Counted from the stretch's first letter, positions 18,676 to 27,570 are shown. The stretch is 64,000 bases of DNA from Haloarchaeobius sp. FL176 (GCF_024609245.1 NZ_JANJYH010000002.1:248001-312000), one strand, 5' to 3'. Numbers and translations are program-made. Notes: generated by a model not told the origin, from the letters alone.

Positions 18676-19224
18676 TCAGCCGAACAGTTCGTAGTAGCAG
18701 AGTGCGGTGATGGCCCGCCCGTCGCGCAGAGCGCCGTCGCGGGCGGCGGCTAGCAGCTCGTCGTAGGGGCGGGTGTCGACCAGGATGCTCTCGTCGTGGT
18801 CGAGCTCCTGGTCGCCCGCCGGCTCGCAGTCGCGGGCGACGAAGTGGTGGTGGACGGAGTTGCCGACGCCGTTGGAGGGCTCGACGGTCGTGAGTGGTTC
18901 GACGCTCCCGGCCTCGTAGCCGGTCTCCTCGCGGAGCTCGCGCCGGGCGGCGAGCGAGAGGTCGTCGTCGTCGGGCTCGACGCTGCCGGCGGGGAGGCCG
19001 TTGTTGACGCGGCCGACCGCCTGCCGCCACTCGTCGATGACGACCACGTCGCCGCCGGGAGTGAAGGGGAGCACGACCACCGCCGGCGGCTCGTCGACGT
19101 AGTCGTAGTCGGTGCGCGTGCCGTCGGGCAGCGTGACCTCGTCGTGGACGACGTCGAAGCCGGGACACTCGTAGGCGACGTGGGACGACTCGACGCGCCA
19201 CGCGAGTTCCTCGTCGTCGGTCAT
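18676..19224 (-). CDS. Nudix hydrolase (ADP-ribose pyrophosphatase-like)
   Basis: 182 residues. The Nudix box is recognisable in AGSVEPDDDDLSLAARRELREETGY, with the Mg-binding REXXEE helix (about 93-98). The preceding VVVLPFTPGGDVVVIDEWRQAVGR resembles ADP-ribose pyrophosphatases, which split ADP-ribose to AMP and ribose-5-phosphate. Substrate is not provable from sequence. ATG at 19224; it is followed on the same strand by no close gene. Confidence 0.88.
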   Translation of the reverse strand: MTDDEELAWRVESSHVAYECPGFDVVHDEVTLPDGTRTDYDYVDEPPAVVVLPFTPGGDVVVIDEWRQAVGRVNNGLPAGSVEPDDDDLSLAARRELREETGYEAGSVEPLTTVEPSNGVGNSVHHHFVARDCEPAGDQELDHDESILVDTRPYDELLAAARDGALRDGRAITALCYYELFG

Positions 19225-19269
19225 GCCCGTCTCTCGGCGGCGGAGGGTGAAAAGCGTGCGTCTCCCGGC

Positions 19270-20161
19270 TCAGTCGTGGGCGTCGAAGAACTCGCGCAGG
19301 TTGTCGGTCACGGCGTCGGGCTCGTCGAGGTGGAGCCAGTGGCTCGCGTCGGGGAACCGCACGACGCGGAGGTCGGACACCCACTCGTCGAGCCCCTCGG
19401 TGAGGTTGGGCGAGAGCGCCTCGTCGTCCAGTCCCCAGAGGACCTGCGTCGACACGTCGACGTCGAGGGGCGGTCCCTCACCGCCGACGAGCGGGAGCAT
19501 CGACAGGCCGAGGGTACGGAACAGCGCCCGGTAGTAGTTGATAGCGGAGGTGGGAGTACCGGGGAGCGTGAACGCGTGTTCGAACATGTGGACGTCCTCT
19601 GCGGAGCAGGCGTCCTCACTGCTGGTCCGCTCGGCGAACAGCTCGGAGAAGATCCGGCCGCTCGCGGCCCCGAACAGCCGTTCCGGTAGCCACGGCACCT
19701 GGAACCAGAGGGCGTACCACGAGCGCCGGAGCTGGCCCGGATTGCGGAGCAGTTCGCGCTGGAACGCGCCGAGGTGGGGCGCGTTCAGCACGGTGAGCGT
19801 CTCGACGACGGCGGGGTGGCGCGCGCCGATATCCCAGGCGACGACGCCCCCCCCAGTCGTGGCCCACCACGTGGCCCGTCTCGCCGAACGCTTCGACGAG
19901 ACCGACCACGTCGCGCGAGAGCCGGCCGAGCGTGTAGGCGTCTTTCCCGTGGGGTTTCTCGGAGGTGTTGTAGCCCCGCATGTCCGGCGCGACGACGTGG
20001 TAGCCGGCGTCGGCGAGGGCGGGGAGCTGTCGGTGCCAGGTGTACCAGTACTCGGGGAAGCCGTGGAGGAGGACCACCGTCTCGTCGTCGGGGTCGCCGG
20101 CTTCGACGTAGTGGAGGCGCACGTCGTTGACGATGGTCTGGTCGTGCTCGACGTCCGGCAT
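19270..20161 (-). pseudogene. Alpha/beta hydrolase (epoxide hydrolase/dehalogenase-like), frameshifted
   Basis: Two overlapping frames make one typical hydrolase of about 296 residues. The 5' frame (from ATG 20161) has [14 protein letters not shown] (oxyanion region), [11 protein letters not shown] and the nucleophile elbow VVGHDWGG. The second frame continues with [13 protein letters not shown] and carries the late acid/His part, including FPDASHWLHLDEP. The break is at 19847-19854, a run of eight C; seven would keep the frame. So this is either a sequencing error, a recent mutation or a phase-variable tract. Substrate unknown. Confidence 0.8.
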
Positions 20162-20221
20162 ACCCGACGCTTCGGCGGCGTGCCTGAAAGGTGCTCCCCC
20201 GAGTCGTCCGCGCCGGTCCGG

Positions 20222-20689
20222 CTACCCGTCGAACCCCGGCGGGAGGCCGGTCTGCTTGATCGCCGACCAGTCCGCGACGACGAACCGGTAGAGCTCGACG
20301 TCGACGCCGTCGGTCGACTCCTCGAACAGGGTCGGCCGCCAGGCGTTCGCCAGTGCGTCGCGCGCCGCGTCCACCTCGTCCTCCGGCACCGGCTCGATTC
20401 GCCCGGTCAGTCGAGCGCTCTGCCACGTGAACGCGGTGTCGGCCTGGTAGACGAGGAACGTCGCTGCCTCGGCTTGCTCGGCGCGCGCCTGCTTCTCGCT
20501 GTCCCCCTGGAGGACGAAGGTGAAGTAGAGCGTCGACTCGCCGTCGAACCCGAACGACAGCGGCAGGAGGACGGGTGCGTCTGCCGTCGGTAGACCGAGG
20601 ATGCCGACGTTCTGGGTGGTGAGGAACGCGCGAACCGCCTCGTCGTCCATCCGTTCGACGCCGTACTGCGCGAGCGTTTCGAGAGTCAT
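20222..20689 (-). CDS. Pyridoxamine 5'-phosphate oxidase-like FMN-binding protein
   Basis: 155 residues with the split-barrel fold. MDDEAVRAFLTTQNVGILGL near 14-33 and LPLSFGFDGESTLYFTFV match the start of PNPOx-like flavin proteins, and TAFTWQSARLTGRIEPV matches the central strand. Haloarchaea have many such proteins acting as flavin reductases or F420/FMN-binding proteins; the substrate is not determinable. ATG at 20689. Confidence 0.8.
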   Translation of the reverse strand: MTLETLAQYGVERMDDEAVRAFLTTQNVGILGLPTADAPVLLPLSFGFDGESTLYFTFVLQGDSEKQARAEQAEAATFLVYQADTAFTWQSARLTGRIEPVPEDEVDAARDALANAWRPTLFEESTDGVDVELYRFVVADWSAIKQTGLPPGFDG

Positions 20690-20776
20690 GTGTGAACGTA
20701 CGTGTAGGGATGGTTCAAAGGCGTCTGCGAATCCTGCGTGGTGAGAATCGGCCGACTGCCCGCGTTCGAGGAGGGT

Positions 20777-21306
20777 TCACTCGGTCAGTCCGTAGCCTCT
20801 CGCGACGAGCGCCACGTCGACCGCGAAGACGACCCCGGTCGCGACGAGCAGGATACCCAGCGAGAGCGCGGGGTCGCGTTCGGCGTAGCCGAGGAAGCCG
20901 TAGCGCACTGCGTCGACCATGTGGACCATCGGGTTCGCGAGCGAGACGGTGTACCAGATCCCGTCGAGCGCCGAGAGCGGGTAGAAGACGCCGCCGAAGA
21001 ACACCAGCGGGCGGATGAGGAACTGGTTGAGCACGGTGAGGTAGTCGAAGTCCCGCGCCCAGAGTCCGCCGACGATGCCGAAGCAGGCGAACAGCGCGGA
21101 GACGGCGACGAGCGAGACGGCGAGATAGACGGGGTGGGCGACGCTCACGATGTCGTAGTTCGGATGCACCAGCGTGAACACGACACCGATGACCGAGATG
21201 ATGACGCCGACGAGCACGCCACGGAGCGCGCTGGCGGCGACGTAGGCGAAGGAGAGCTGGCGGTACGACAGCGGCGACGTGAGCACCTCGTGGATGTACT
21301 CGTTCC
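20777..21306 (-). pseudogene. ABC-2 permease, 3' part (split by element 1)
   Basis: The last 171 codons of an ABC-2 permease, with about four transmembrane helices (including RGVLVGVIISVIGVVFTLVH and LAVSLVAVSALFACFGIVG). The reading frame runs into element 1 and has no proper start there. The missing first 92 codons are at 24600-24874 on the same strand. Joining the two at the shared 13-mer gives GRWNEYIHEVLTSPLSY in frame, about 263 residues, a normal length for the family. In the present state the exporter has no intact membrane subunit. Confidence 0.9.
21294..21306 (+). repeat. Element 1 left attachment repeat
   Basis: ATGTACTCGTTCC, identical to 24600-24612. It encodes RNEYI/WNEYI of the permease on the minus strand and marks the crossover region. 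Confidence 0.9.
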
Positions 21307-21358
21307 GCTGCTGTATTACACAAGTTTTATTCAATAGCCGTGTGTCTGTCGAGTCGTA

Positions 21359-21856
21359 ATGGCAGACAGAAAGCGCGTCAACCTCACAGTCTCGCCGGCA
21401 CAGAAAGAGAGATGGGACGATGCCGTGGCCGAATCTCCGGAGTATTCCAGCCTCTCTGATTTAATCCGTACTTCTGTCGCACACGAACTCGCCGACGAAG
21501 CTGGAGAAGATACCGGAGAGGTTAGCCCACGCACCGCAGAGGCTAACACAGAAGCATTAGAGAAGGTTACAGACAGTCTCGCGCGAATGGAATCGACCCT
21601 CAGCAGTTTGGACGAACGTATCGGGAGCCTGGAGCAGGAGGTCAATGCGTCGGAAAAGACCAACCTGAAAAACGAGATATTCAAAGTACTCCCCCCTTCA
21701 GGGAATATCGGCGATGTTGAGGTTGCACAACGGATTAATCGGGATGAAAAAGAGGTTATCAATACACTCTCTCGATTAGCCGACCAGACGGGGATGGTCG
21801 AACGGGTTGGAAAGCCGGAACATGATGGTCCGACGTACTACAAGAGGCTTGACTAA
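21359..21856 (+). CDS. Ribbon-helix-helix/winged-helix DNA-binding protein
   Basis: 165 residues. The N-terminus (RKRVNLTVSPAQKERWDDAV, then SLSDLIRTSVAHEL) is a ribbon-helix-helix fold; about 60-105 is coiled coil (ALEKVTDSLARMESTLSSL); the C-terminus (about 115-165) is a winged-helix-like domain. A TATA-like TTTTATT at 21325-21331 precedes ATG 21359. Its stop overlaps the integrase ATG by one base, so both are co-translated; it is a good candidate for a regulator or directionality factor of the integrase. Confidence 0.75.
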   Translation: MADRKRVNLTVSPAQKERWDDAVAESPEYSSLSDLIRTSVAHELADEAGEDTGEVSPRTAEANTEALEKVTDSLARMESTLSSLDERIGSLEQEVNASEKTNLKNEIFKVLPPSGNIGDVEVAQRINRDEKEVINTLSRLADQTGMVERVGKPEHDGPTYYKRLD

Positions 21857-22848
21857 TGGATTTTGAGACCGCACTCTCGAAATACCGGCATGAACGCAGC
21901 ATGACTTCGGCAGACTCAACGGTTGATAGGTACGTCCGCCACGTCGATAATTGGCAGACGTGGCTTACAGACAACCGTGGTAAGCAGGTATGGGATGCCG
22001 AGTATGGTGATTTGTTACTCTTTGTTCGAGAACTAACCCATGAAGGGATGGCCCCAACCACAATTAGCCAGAGAGTTTCTGCTATTTCGAAATTCTATCA
22101 AGATATGGAGAAACTCGACAAAATACACACTGATATGCCGAATATTCCTGAAAACCCATACGATAGTTTCGACAAAGAAGATAAAAAGTTACTCCGGGGA
22201 GATACAAAGAAACAAACCGGCCTCTCAGAGACAACAGACGACAAATTTCCATACCTCAAACCCGACGAAGTGTCAAAGTTAGTTGATAATGTGCCTTCCC
22301 CACGTATTCGAAACGAGCTAATTATAAGATTACTATTTAATTGTGGTTTTCGACGTGGGGAATTAGCTGCTTGTAAGGTGAAGCACATAGATAAGGAGGA
22401 TAAATCAATCTTTATTCCACCACGGAAGTCTGACAAGAGTCGTATCGTATCTTATAACGAGGACTATATCGGATTCCAACTATCACAATGGTTAGATTAC
22501 GGTGGCAGAGAGAGTATGACCTACGCCGACGAATCGGAATACCTGTTTCCAACCAACAACAGTATCCATATTTCTGGCGATTACATCAATCAAATGGTCA
22601 AAAAGACAGCAGAAAAAGCCGACCTACAAGAAACTCTCAACGAATATGCGGATGGTCGGGAGATACACAAAGTAACAGCCCACACATTACGACATTCGTT
22701 TGCCATGCAGTCTATAAAATCTGATATTCACGTTAAAACTCTACAAACCCTCTTAGGCCATGATGAACTTGACACTACTCTCATCTACCTCCAACAGTCA
22801 AAAGACGAAGCGAAAGAAGAATCACGTCTTTTCAACCCCGAAGCGTAG
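21856..22848 (+). CDS. Tyrosine recombinase (XerC/D-type integrase)
   Basis: 330 residues: a SAM-like N-terminal core-binding domain (about 1-110) and a catalytic domain. Catalytic residues are visible as Arg in CGFRRGELA, Lys in PRKSDKSR, HTLRHSF (H-2x-R), His in LLGHDELD and the Tyr nucleophile in TTLIYLQ. It should catalyse excision and integration at the 13-bp repeats. AT-rich codon use differs sharply from the core genome, supporting recent acquisition. Confidence 0.93.
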   Translation: MDFETALSKYRHERSMTSADSTVDRYVRHVDNWQTWLTDNRGKQVWDAEYGDLLLFVRELTHEGMAPTTISQRVSAISKFYQDMEKLDKIHTDMPNIPENPYDSFDKEDKKLLRGDTKKQTGLSETTDDKFPYLKPDEVSKLVDNVPSPRIRNELIIRLLFNCGFRRGELAACKVKHIDKEDKSIFIPPRKSDKSRIVSYNEDYIGFQLSQWLDYGGRESMTYADESEYLFPTNNSIHISGDYINQMVKKTAEKADLQETLNEYADGREIHKVTAHTLRHSFAMQSIKSDIHVKTLQTLLGHDELDTTLIYLQQSKDEAKEESRLFNPEA

Positions 22849-22995
22849 AGTCAACCCCCACACTTAGCGCACCGAGATACCCCTTCCACGCGCTTCTTGC
22901 GACGGGCGGCATTACGCACCGCAAGTGCCGCCAAAGAGTTAATGTCGATACTTTAAGACCTTAGAACTAAGTAGAAGCTCGCTAAAAGATTCTCT

Positions 22996-23265
22996 GTGTC
23001 TGAAAGCACAATCGGAATACCCGACGCCGTCGCCACAGAATCACTCTCCTACGCAGGAACTGATATGACCCTTCGAGAGATAGCCACCGACCTACAGGAA
23101 GCGCACAGGGAACTTGACGAATATCATAGCGGTTCGTTGGTCTTGGCACAGAACCTGAAGGAACTACGGATGAAAGCCGAACGGGACGGAAACCTACAAC
23201 TCGCTAATACCACCAAAGAATTAGAAGAATCAGCTATGGCCGTGGTAGAACGTAGCAGAAAATAG
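22996..23265 (+). CDS. Small helical protein of element 1
   Basis: 89 residues from GTG at 22996 (MSESTIGIPDAV...). Predicted almost entirely helical from about 25 (LREIATDLQEAHRELDEY) with heptad-like spacing, so probably oligomeric. TATA-like sequence at 22950-22956 (ctttaag) lies upstream. No known family recognised; could be a regulatory or partner protein. Confidence 0.55.
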   Translation: MSESTIGIPDAVATESLSYAGTDMTLREIATDLQEAHRELDEYHSGSLVLAQNLKELRMKAERDGNLQLANTTKELEESAMAVVERSRK

Positions 23266-23549
23266 CAACCGTCTCAGAATCTCCACAGACAACATGGGGT
23301 ACGTCACAAGAAATTCGATTTTGAGAGGATGGTTGGGACATAGAAGCAAAACAAATCTTCACAGACATACGTCGTATGAGCTCACGGCCTTAGAGTTGAA
23401 ACCAAAGTGGAGTCTCGGCGTATCAACCCATCGACCTTCCCCGCCCGCCTCCACGTTCCTGCTCGCTACGCTGCGCGGGCTTTCGCCAATCAACGAACTA
23501 ACACCTCAACGCCAAAATTTATTTACACTAACAATGAGTACCGTCGCCC

Positions 23550-23870
23550 ATGCCCGAGATGGGTAAACTCTACGAGGCTGCTGTCGATGAATTCAGTAAC
23601 TCCGGAAACCCGATTGTATACCCCGGAATGGGCGGAAAACGCACGGTCATAATTGCTCCCAGTAACCGCGATATAGAAGTCGGAGACAGAGTTACATTCA
23701 CCATCGAAGAGGAAAATAAGGACCACTACAAAGCAAACCTCAATGGACACCGCCGGGTTAGAGCAGGCTACAGCACCCCACCAAATATACCGATTCACCA
23801 CGACGGGCAATCTGTAGGTTCTACCAGAAGCGAATCTGACGCATCGAAAGCAGTAAAAGACCGCAAATAA
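23550..23870 (+). CDS. Small beta-rich protein of element 1 (TRAM/OB-like?)
   Basis: 106 residues from ATG 23550 (a second ATG is at 23559). The segment DIEVGDRVTFTIEEENKDHY resembles the first strands of a TRAM or OB-type nucleic-acid-binding barrel, but the match is short. The C-terminal 30 residues are polar and disordered. An A/T-rich box (aatttatttaca near 23517) is 25-30 bases upstream. Function unknown. Confidence 0.5.
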   Translation: MPEMGKLYEAAVDEFSNSGNPIVYPGMGGKRTVIIAPSNRDIEVGDRVTFTIEEENKDHYKANLNGHRRVRAGYSTPPNIPIHHDGQSVGSTRSESDASKAVKDRK

Positions 23871-24592
23871 GCACTAATCCAAAATCTGACTGGCGACCAC
23901 CGCACCGACGGGTCGCCCGGCCGATGTTTTTCTCTCTCCCTTTCCTTCCCCCTGTAGTCCCCTTTCCTTCCCTCTCGTCTCAAAGACGCGCGCTGTCAAA
24001 CTCTACTCTCCTATCCTATCCCCTGTAGTCCCCTTTCCTTTCCCTCTCTCTTTTCACCTCCCCCGCCCGCCTCCACGTTCCGGGCCTTCCCGCACCGCGC
24101 GGCCGGGCTTTCGCCACCGCACCGCAAATACCAACCCTACGGTGAACACAGCACCGCAATGGTTCACACAGCACTAACTGTGACGGTTCACCGCATAGAG
24201 GGGATTCACCGACTGTAGGTTTACACACTCCCTCTATGCGTTAAAACGTTTAGAACTATCTTAAGGGGCTCTAAAGACATTTCCATACTCCCTGTTCCAC
24301 TACTCCCCAACAGTCTGAAAATCGGAGGATTGGGCGACAACCTCGTTTCCTCTCAGGGCGTTGTGAGGTGCCCCACAATCGATTTCTGTGTCGGGATGAT
24401 GCCTGCCCCTCGGAAAGAAAATAAACGCCTTACAGACAATCCTAACGACACTCATGTCCACTGTAGGGCAAATCTAAGCTCCACACTGAAAATCTCACGC
24501 ACCGACTTACTTATCCTGTGCGTATGTGGAGTGTGTTAATGTTCCAACCGGCCCCGTCGTCACTACCTTTTACTCAATTCTTATTCACTCTA
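23871..24592. other. Noncoding right end of element 1 with repeats and hairpins
   Basis: No gene is supported. The + strand is strongly pyrimidine-rich from 23930 to 24075. A 20-base direct repeat starts at 23949 and 24021 (CCCTGTAGTC CCCTTTCCTT). The 21-base stretch beginning ccccgcccgcctccacgttc is shared by about 23440 and 24059. Nested inverted repeats follow: CGGTGAAC 24140-24147 with GTTCACCG 24186-24193, and CGCATAGAGGG 24192-24202 with CCCTCTATGCG 24230-24240. This could be a replication origin, a partition/regulatory site or a structured RNA. Confidence 0.6.
24192..24240. repeat. 11-bp inverted repeat hairpin
   Basis: CGCATAGAGGG (24192-24202) and its exact reverse complement (24230-24240) flank a 27-base loop, directly followed by an AT-rich tract (ttaaaacgttt). 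A terminator, operator or origin hairpin is possible. Confidence 0.6.
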
Positions 24593-24874
24593 TCACAGTA
24601 TGTACTCGTTCCACCGCCCGTGGAAGATGGAGAACGAGGCGTTCTCGAACCCGTTCGACACCGCGCCGAGGACGACGAGGCCGGGCAGGACGAACTTGAT
24701 GTACGGGATGCCGTCGCCGTAGCTGCCGATGCGGCTGCCGAGGATGACCCCGAACACCGCGAAGTAGAGCACGTTGTTGATGAAGGGTGGGAGGAACGTG
24801 TTCCGGGGGCGGCGCACGTACCGCAGTATCTCGCGTTTGAGTAGCGCGCGGGTGCCGACGGCGAGTCCCCTCAT
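24593..24874 (-). pseudogene. ABC-2 permease, 5' part (split by element 1)
   Basis: 93 codons from ATG 24874: a cytosolic basic start (TRALLKREILRYVRRPRNTF), then transmembrane segments (NNVLYFAVFGVILGS, FVLPGLVVLGAVSNG). The permease sequence ends at the 13-bp repeat and is closed by a TGA supplied by element 1 (after WNEYIL). The remaining 171 codons are at 20777-21306. Its start overlaps the upstream ATPase stop (ATGA), so ATPase and permease formed a two-gene operon. Confidence 0.9.
24600..24612 (+). repeat. Element 1 right attachment repeat
   Basis: ATGTACTCGTTCC, identical to 21294-21306. Deleting 21294-24599 or 21307-24612 restores the permease reading frame across GRWNEYIHEV. Confidence 0.9.
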
Positions 24875-25797
24875 CGGTCGTCACCCGTCAGCTCGACGAA
24901 TATCTCCTCCAGACTGGTGCGCGAGATGTCGAGGTCGACCACCACGTGGCCCATCGCCTCCAGCTCGTTCAGCAGGTCCGGTGTGACCGCGCCGCCGTTG
25001 CTCGCGCGGACGACCAGCCGGTCGCCGTCGAGTTCCACGGACTCGACACGCTCGAGCGTGTTCCCGAGGGGCGGCGTCTCAGCCGGTGCGTCCCGGAGCG
25101 TGACGGTCACGGTGTCGGTCCCGCGGTTCATCAGGTCGTCCGGTGTCGCCACCTCGACCTTCCGGCCGTCGTCCATGACGGCGACGCGGTCACAGAGGCG
25201 CTCTGCCTCCTCGATGTAGTGCGTGGTGAGCAGGATGGTCGTGCCGTTCTCGTTCAGGTCGCGGACGACCTCCCAGAGGTCGTGGCGGAGCTGGACGTCC
25301 ACCCCCGCGGTCGGCTCGTCGAGGATGAGCAGCTCCGGTTCGGTGACGAGCGCCCGGGCGAGCAGCAGCCGGCGCTTCATCCCGCCGGAGAGCCAGTCGA
25401 AGCGCTCCTCGCGCTTGTCGTAGATGCCGACACGCTTGAGCGCCTCGTGGGCTCGGTCCAGCGCCTCGTCCTCGGGGATGCCGTGGTAGCCCGCCTTGTG
25501 GACGAGCACCTCCTCGATGGGGAAGAAGCGGTCGACGTTGAACTCCTGTGGCGCGAGCCCGATGGCGTCGCGGGCCTCGCGGTACTCGTCGACGACGTCG
25601 TGTCCGAACACCTCGGCGTGGCCGCCCGACTTGCGGACCAGCCCGACGAGGACGTTGATGAACGTCGTCTTGCCCGCGCCGTTGGGGCCGAGCAGCCCGA
25701 AGAACTCGCCCGCCTCGACGCGGAGGGAGAGGCCGTCGAGCGCCCGGACCTCGCCGTAGGATTTCCTGAGGTCTTCGACCTCGATGGCGGCAGTCAT
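24871..25797 (-). CDS. ABC transporter ATPase (ABC-2 exporter type)
   Basis: 308 residues. Walker A GPNGAGKTT (about 37-45), Q-loop APQEFN, signature LSGGMKRRL near 138, Walker B LLILDEPTAGVD and the switch His in LLTTHYIEEAERL. The C-terminal extension (about 225-308) is typical of NodI/DrrA-like ATPases that power ABC-2 exporters. Its partner permease is the next gene and is split by element 1, so the pump is probably inactive now. ATG at 25797. Substrate unknown. Confidence 0.92.
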   Translation of the reverse strand: MTAAIEVEDLRKSYGEVRALDGLSLRVEAGEFFGLLGPNGAGKTTFINVLVGLVRKSGGHAEVFGHDVVDEYREARDAIGLAPQEFNVDRFFPIEEVLVHKAGYHGIPEDEALDRAHEALKRVGIYDKREERFDWLSGGMKRRLLLARALVTEPELLILDEPTAGVDVQLRHDLWEVVRDLNENGTTILLTTHYIEEAERLCDRVAVMDDGRKVEVATPDDLMNRGTDTVTVTLRDAPAETPPLGNTLERVESVELDGDRLVVRASNGGAVTPDLLNELEAMGHVVVDLDISRTSLEEIFVELTGDDR

Positions 25798-25981
25798 CGG
25801 CGCAGGGTCGGCGGCGTTCGCTGGTAAGGCTGTTGGATGCGGCCGGGCGGGCTGGCTGGCGGTAGCCGGGCTGGGGTGGAGCGTCCCCATACTGTCGGCC
25901 GTGGCGCTGGGGCAAGTCCTCGTCGGCGACGACCGGGCGGAGTGACAACACATTTGCCGCCCCGTCGAGAAACCACGCTCG

Positions 25982-26254
25982 ATGAGTACGTCGACGGCCC
26001 GCCGCTGGCTGCCGGAACTCGGGATGTCGCTCGCCCTCGTCGGGGGCATCGTCGCGTTCTACGCCCTCTTCGTACCGGGGATGGGCTGTCGTGACCACGC
26101 GCTCTCGACGTGGGGCGTCTCGGTCACACTCGACGGCGCGATGCTGCAGGTCGCCGACTGCGGGAGCTACGCGGTCACGGTCGACCTCAGACTCGCGGTC
26201 GGCGGCCTCGCCTGCCTGCTTCTGGGCTGGGCCGTGACCCGGTACAGTTCCTGA
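25982..26254 (+). CDS. Small two-helix membrane protein
   Basis: 90 residues from ATG 25982, with two transmembrane helices (about 12-33 and 68-85). The extracytoplasmic loop carries two cysteines (GMGCRDHAL and VADCGSYAV) that could form a disulfide. No family recognised. It sits alone between the ABC ATPase (divergent) and the next plus-strand gene. Confidence 0.6.
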   Translation: MSTSTARRWLPELGMSLALVGGIVAFYALFVPGMGCRDHALSTWGVSVTLDGAMLQVADCGSYAVTVDLRLAVGGLACLLLGWAVTRYSS

Positions 26255-26318
26255 ACGTGTCGGCCCACCGACGCGCCGGAACGCAACGATTAGGAGCGCC
26301 GGCTTCGAAATAAAGCGC

Positions 26319-26648
26319 ATGACAGACGATATCGACGACGCGGTCGACGAGCTGGCGGACGTCCAGGCGGGGTCGGACCTCGATTCGGTCCCCATCGTCG
26401 ACGTGACGGAGACGAACGTGACGGTGGCGGTGACTCTCGGCCTGCCCTCGGGCAACGAGTTCGTCGACGAGTTCACGAAGCCGCCCGTGTGGGGCGCGAA
26501 CTGCGAACTCCAGTCGTTCCTCGACGCCATGGGCGTGGCGCCGAACGAGCTGGACGAACTGGTGGGCGAGACGGTGCCCGCGGAGCGCGAGGTCGGGACC
26601 AGCGGGCTCGAGTTCAGTATCGACCGAGAGAAGGCGTTCGAGCAGTAG
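26319..26648 (+). CDS. Conserved haloarchaeal protein, unknown function
   Basis: 109 residues, very acidic and soluble. Central strands VPIVDVTETNVTVAVTLG and the segment FVDEFTKPPVWGANCELQSFLDAMGV look conserved-type. ATG at 26319. It converges on the M14-like gene, whose stop starts one base after its own. Function unknown. Confidence 0.6.
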   Translation: MTDDIDDAVDELADVQAGSDLDSVPIVDVTETNVTVAVTLGLPSGNEFVDEFTKPPVWGANCELQSFLDAMGVAPNELDELVGETVPAEREVGTSGLEFSIDREKAFEQ

Positions 26649-27440
26649 TCACTCGTCGTCGTCGTCGACGGCGGAGAGCGGGCCACGGAGCTGTGCCGCG
26701 AAACCGACGCTCTCGTCGTAGCCGTCGGTCGACATCAGCACCGGGTAGAACGGCTCGTCGGCGATGAATTCCTCCTCGCCGCGCCGGGCGAACGCCTCGC
26801 CGGCGGGCACCACGACGAAGTTCTCGCCGAGGAAATCGTAGCCCGCGCCGTCGACGCGCTCCGTCACTTCGAAGACGGTCGGGTCGCCGACCGCGGCCTC
26901 GTCTGCGACCACGCCGTAGGCCGCGAGCACGTTCCTGACGATCCGTTCGGCGTTGTCGACGGCGGCCTCGGTGCCCTTCCTGCCGCACTCCACGGCGACG
27001 CCCTCGACGTGGTTCGTCAGGCCGCCGGGCTCGGTGCGGATGTCGACGGCGCGGTCGAGTCCCGTACGTTCGAGGAGCTGTCGCGACCGGGGGGTGAGCC
27101 GCTGGTAGAGGGCGAACGGCTCCTCGGTCGAGACCGTCGAGTGGAGGTCGAGCACGACACGGTCACCGACAGCGTCGAGGAGGTCGCTCGCGAGCCCTGC
27201 TTCGTGCGACGACGCCTCGTGGTCGCCGGGGTACGCGCGGTTGAGGTCCTCGTCGACGAACCGCCGTTCCAGCTCGGCGGCGTGCTCGTTCGCCACGACG
27301 AACGTGACCGCACCCGTGAGCTGGAGGTCGTCGTCCGCCAGCAGCCGCTCCATGGCGCGCTCGCCACAGGATTCGTCGCCGTGCTGCCCGACGACGACGA
27401 CGAGTGCCGGCTCGCCGTCCCCGAGCGTGTGGACCCGCAT
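26649..27440 (-). CDS. Succinylglutamate desuccinylase/aspartoacylase-like zinc hydrolase
   Basis: 263 residues, M14 carboxypeptidase-like fold. Zinc ligands are expected in GQHGDESCGE (His and Glu near 19-22) and VVLDLHSTVS (His near 99), with the substrate Arg in NRAYPG. The family removes acyl groups from amino acids or acts on related amides; the haloarchaeal substrate is not known. The length is shorter than AstE (about 320). ATG at 27440. Confidence 0.85.
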   Translation of the reverse strand: MRVHTLGDGEPALVVVVGQHGDESCGERAMERLLADDDLQLTGAVTFVVANEHAAELERRFVDEDLNRAYPGDHEASSHEAGLASDLLDAVGDRVVLDLHSTVSTEEPFALYQRLTPRSRQLLERTGLDRAVDIRTEPGGLTNHVEGVAVECGRKGTEAAVDNAERIVRNVLAAYGVVADEAAVGDPTVFEVTERVDGAGYDFLGENFVVVPAGEAFARRGEEEFIADEPFYPVLMSTDGYDESVGFAAQLRGPLSAVDDDDE

Positions 27441-27570
27441 TGGTGAGACACTCAGCCAACGTCTGTATTTAAGTGCTTCTATCGAACCAGCGTCGAGCGA
27501 CGACGACTCCCCCTACGCTCGGGTACGGTCCGGCTATCGTTCGCTCTCGAGATAACTGTTGGCAAGGGTG

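Larger units (their letters stand above)
21294..24612. mobile_element. Element 1: 3.3-kb integrative element with tyrosine recombinase
   Basis: Bounded by identical 13-bp repeats, inserted in an ABC-2 permease gene, and clearly AT-richer than its flanks. It has an RHH/coiled-coil protein, an integrase, two small proteins and a 0.7-kb noncoding repeat-rich end. No replication, capsid or transfer gene is recognisable, so it is a minimal integrative element, a satellite-like element or a decayed provirus. One repeat copy plus the interior is 3306 bp. I found no GATC in it. Confidence 0.88.

Noticed and set aside
21307-21334. A start codon for the permease 3' part inside element 1
   Set aside because: Only a TTG in an unsuitable context; the protein would lack the first helices and fits a split gene better.
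23294-23566. Open frame before the TRAM-like gene of element 1
   Set aside because: Overlaps a repeat block shared with 24059 and lacks coding character.
24330-24539. Possible gene at the right end of element 1
   Set aside because: Cys-rich chance frame without coding periodicity, start-context or family resemblance.
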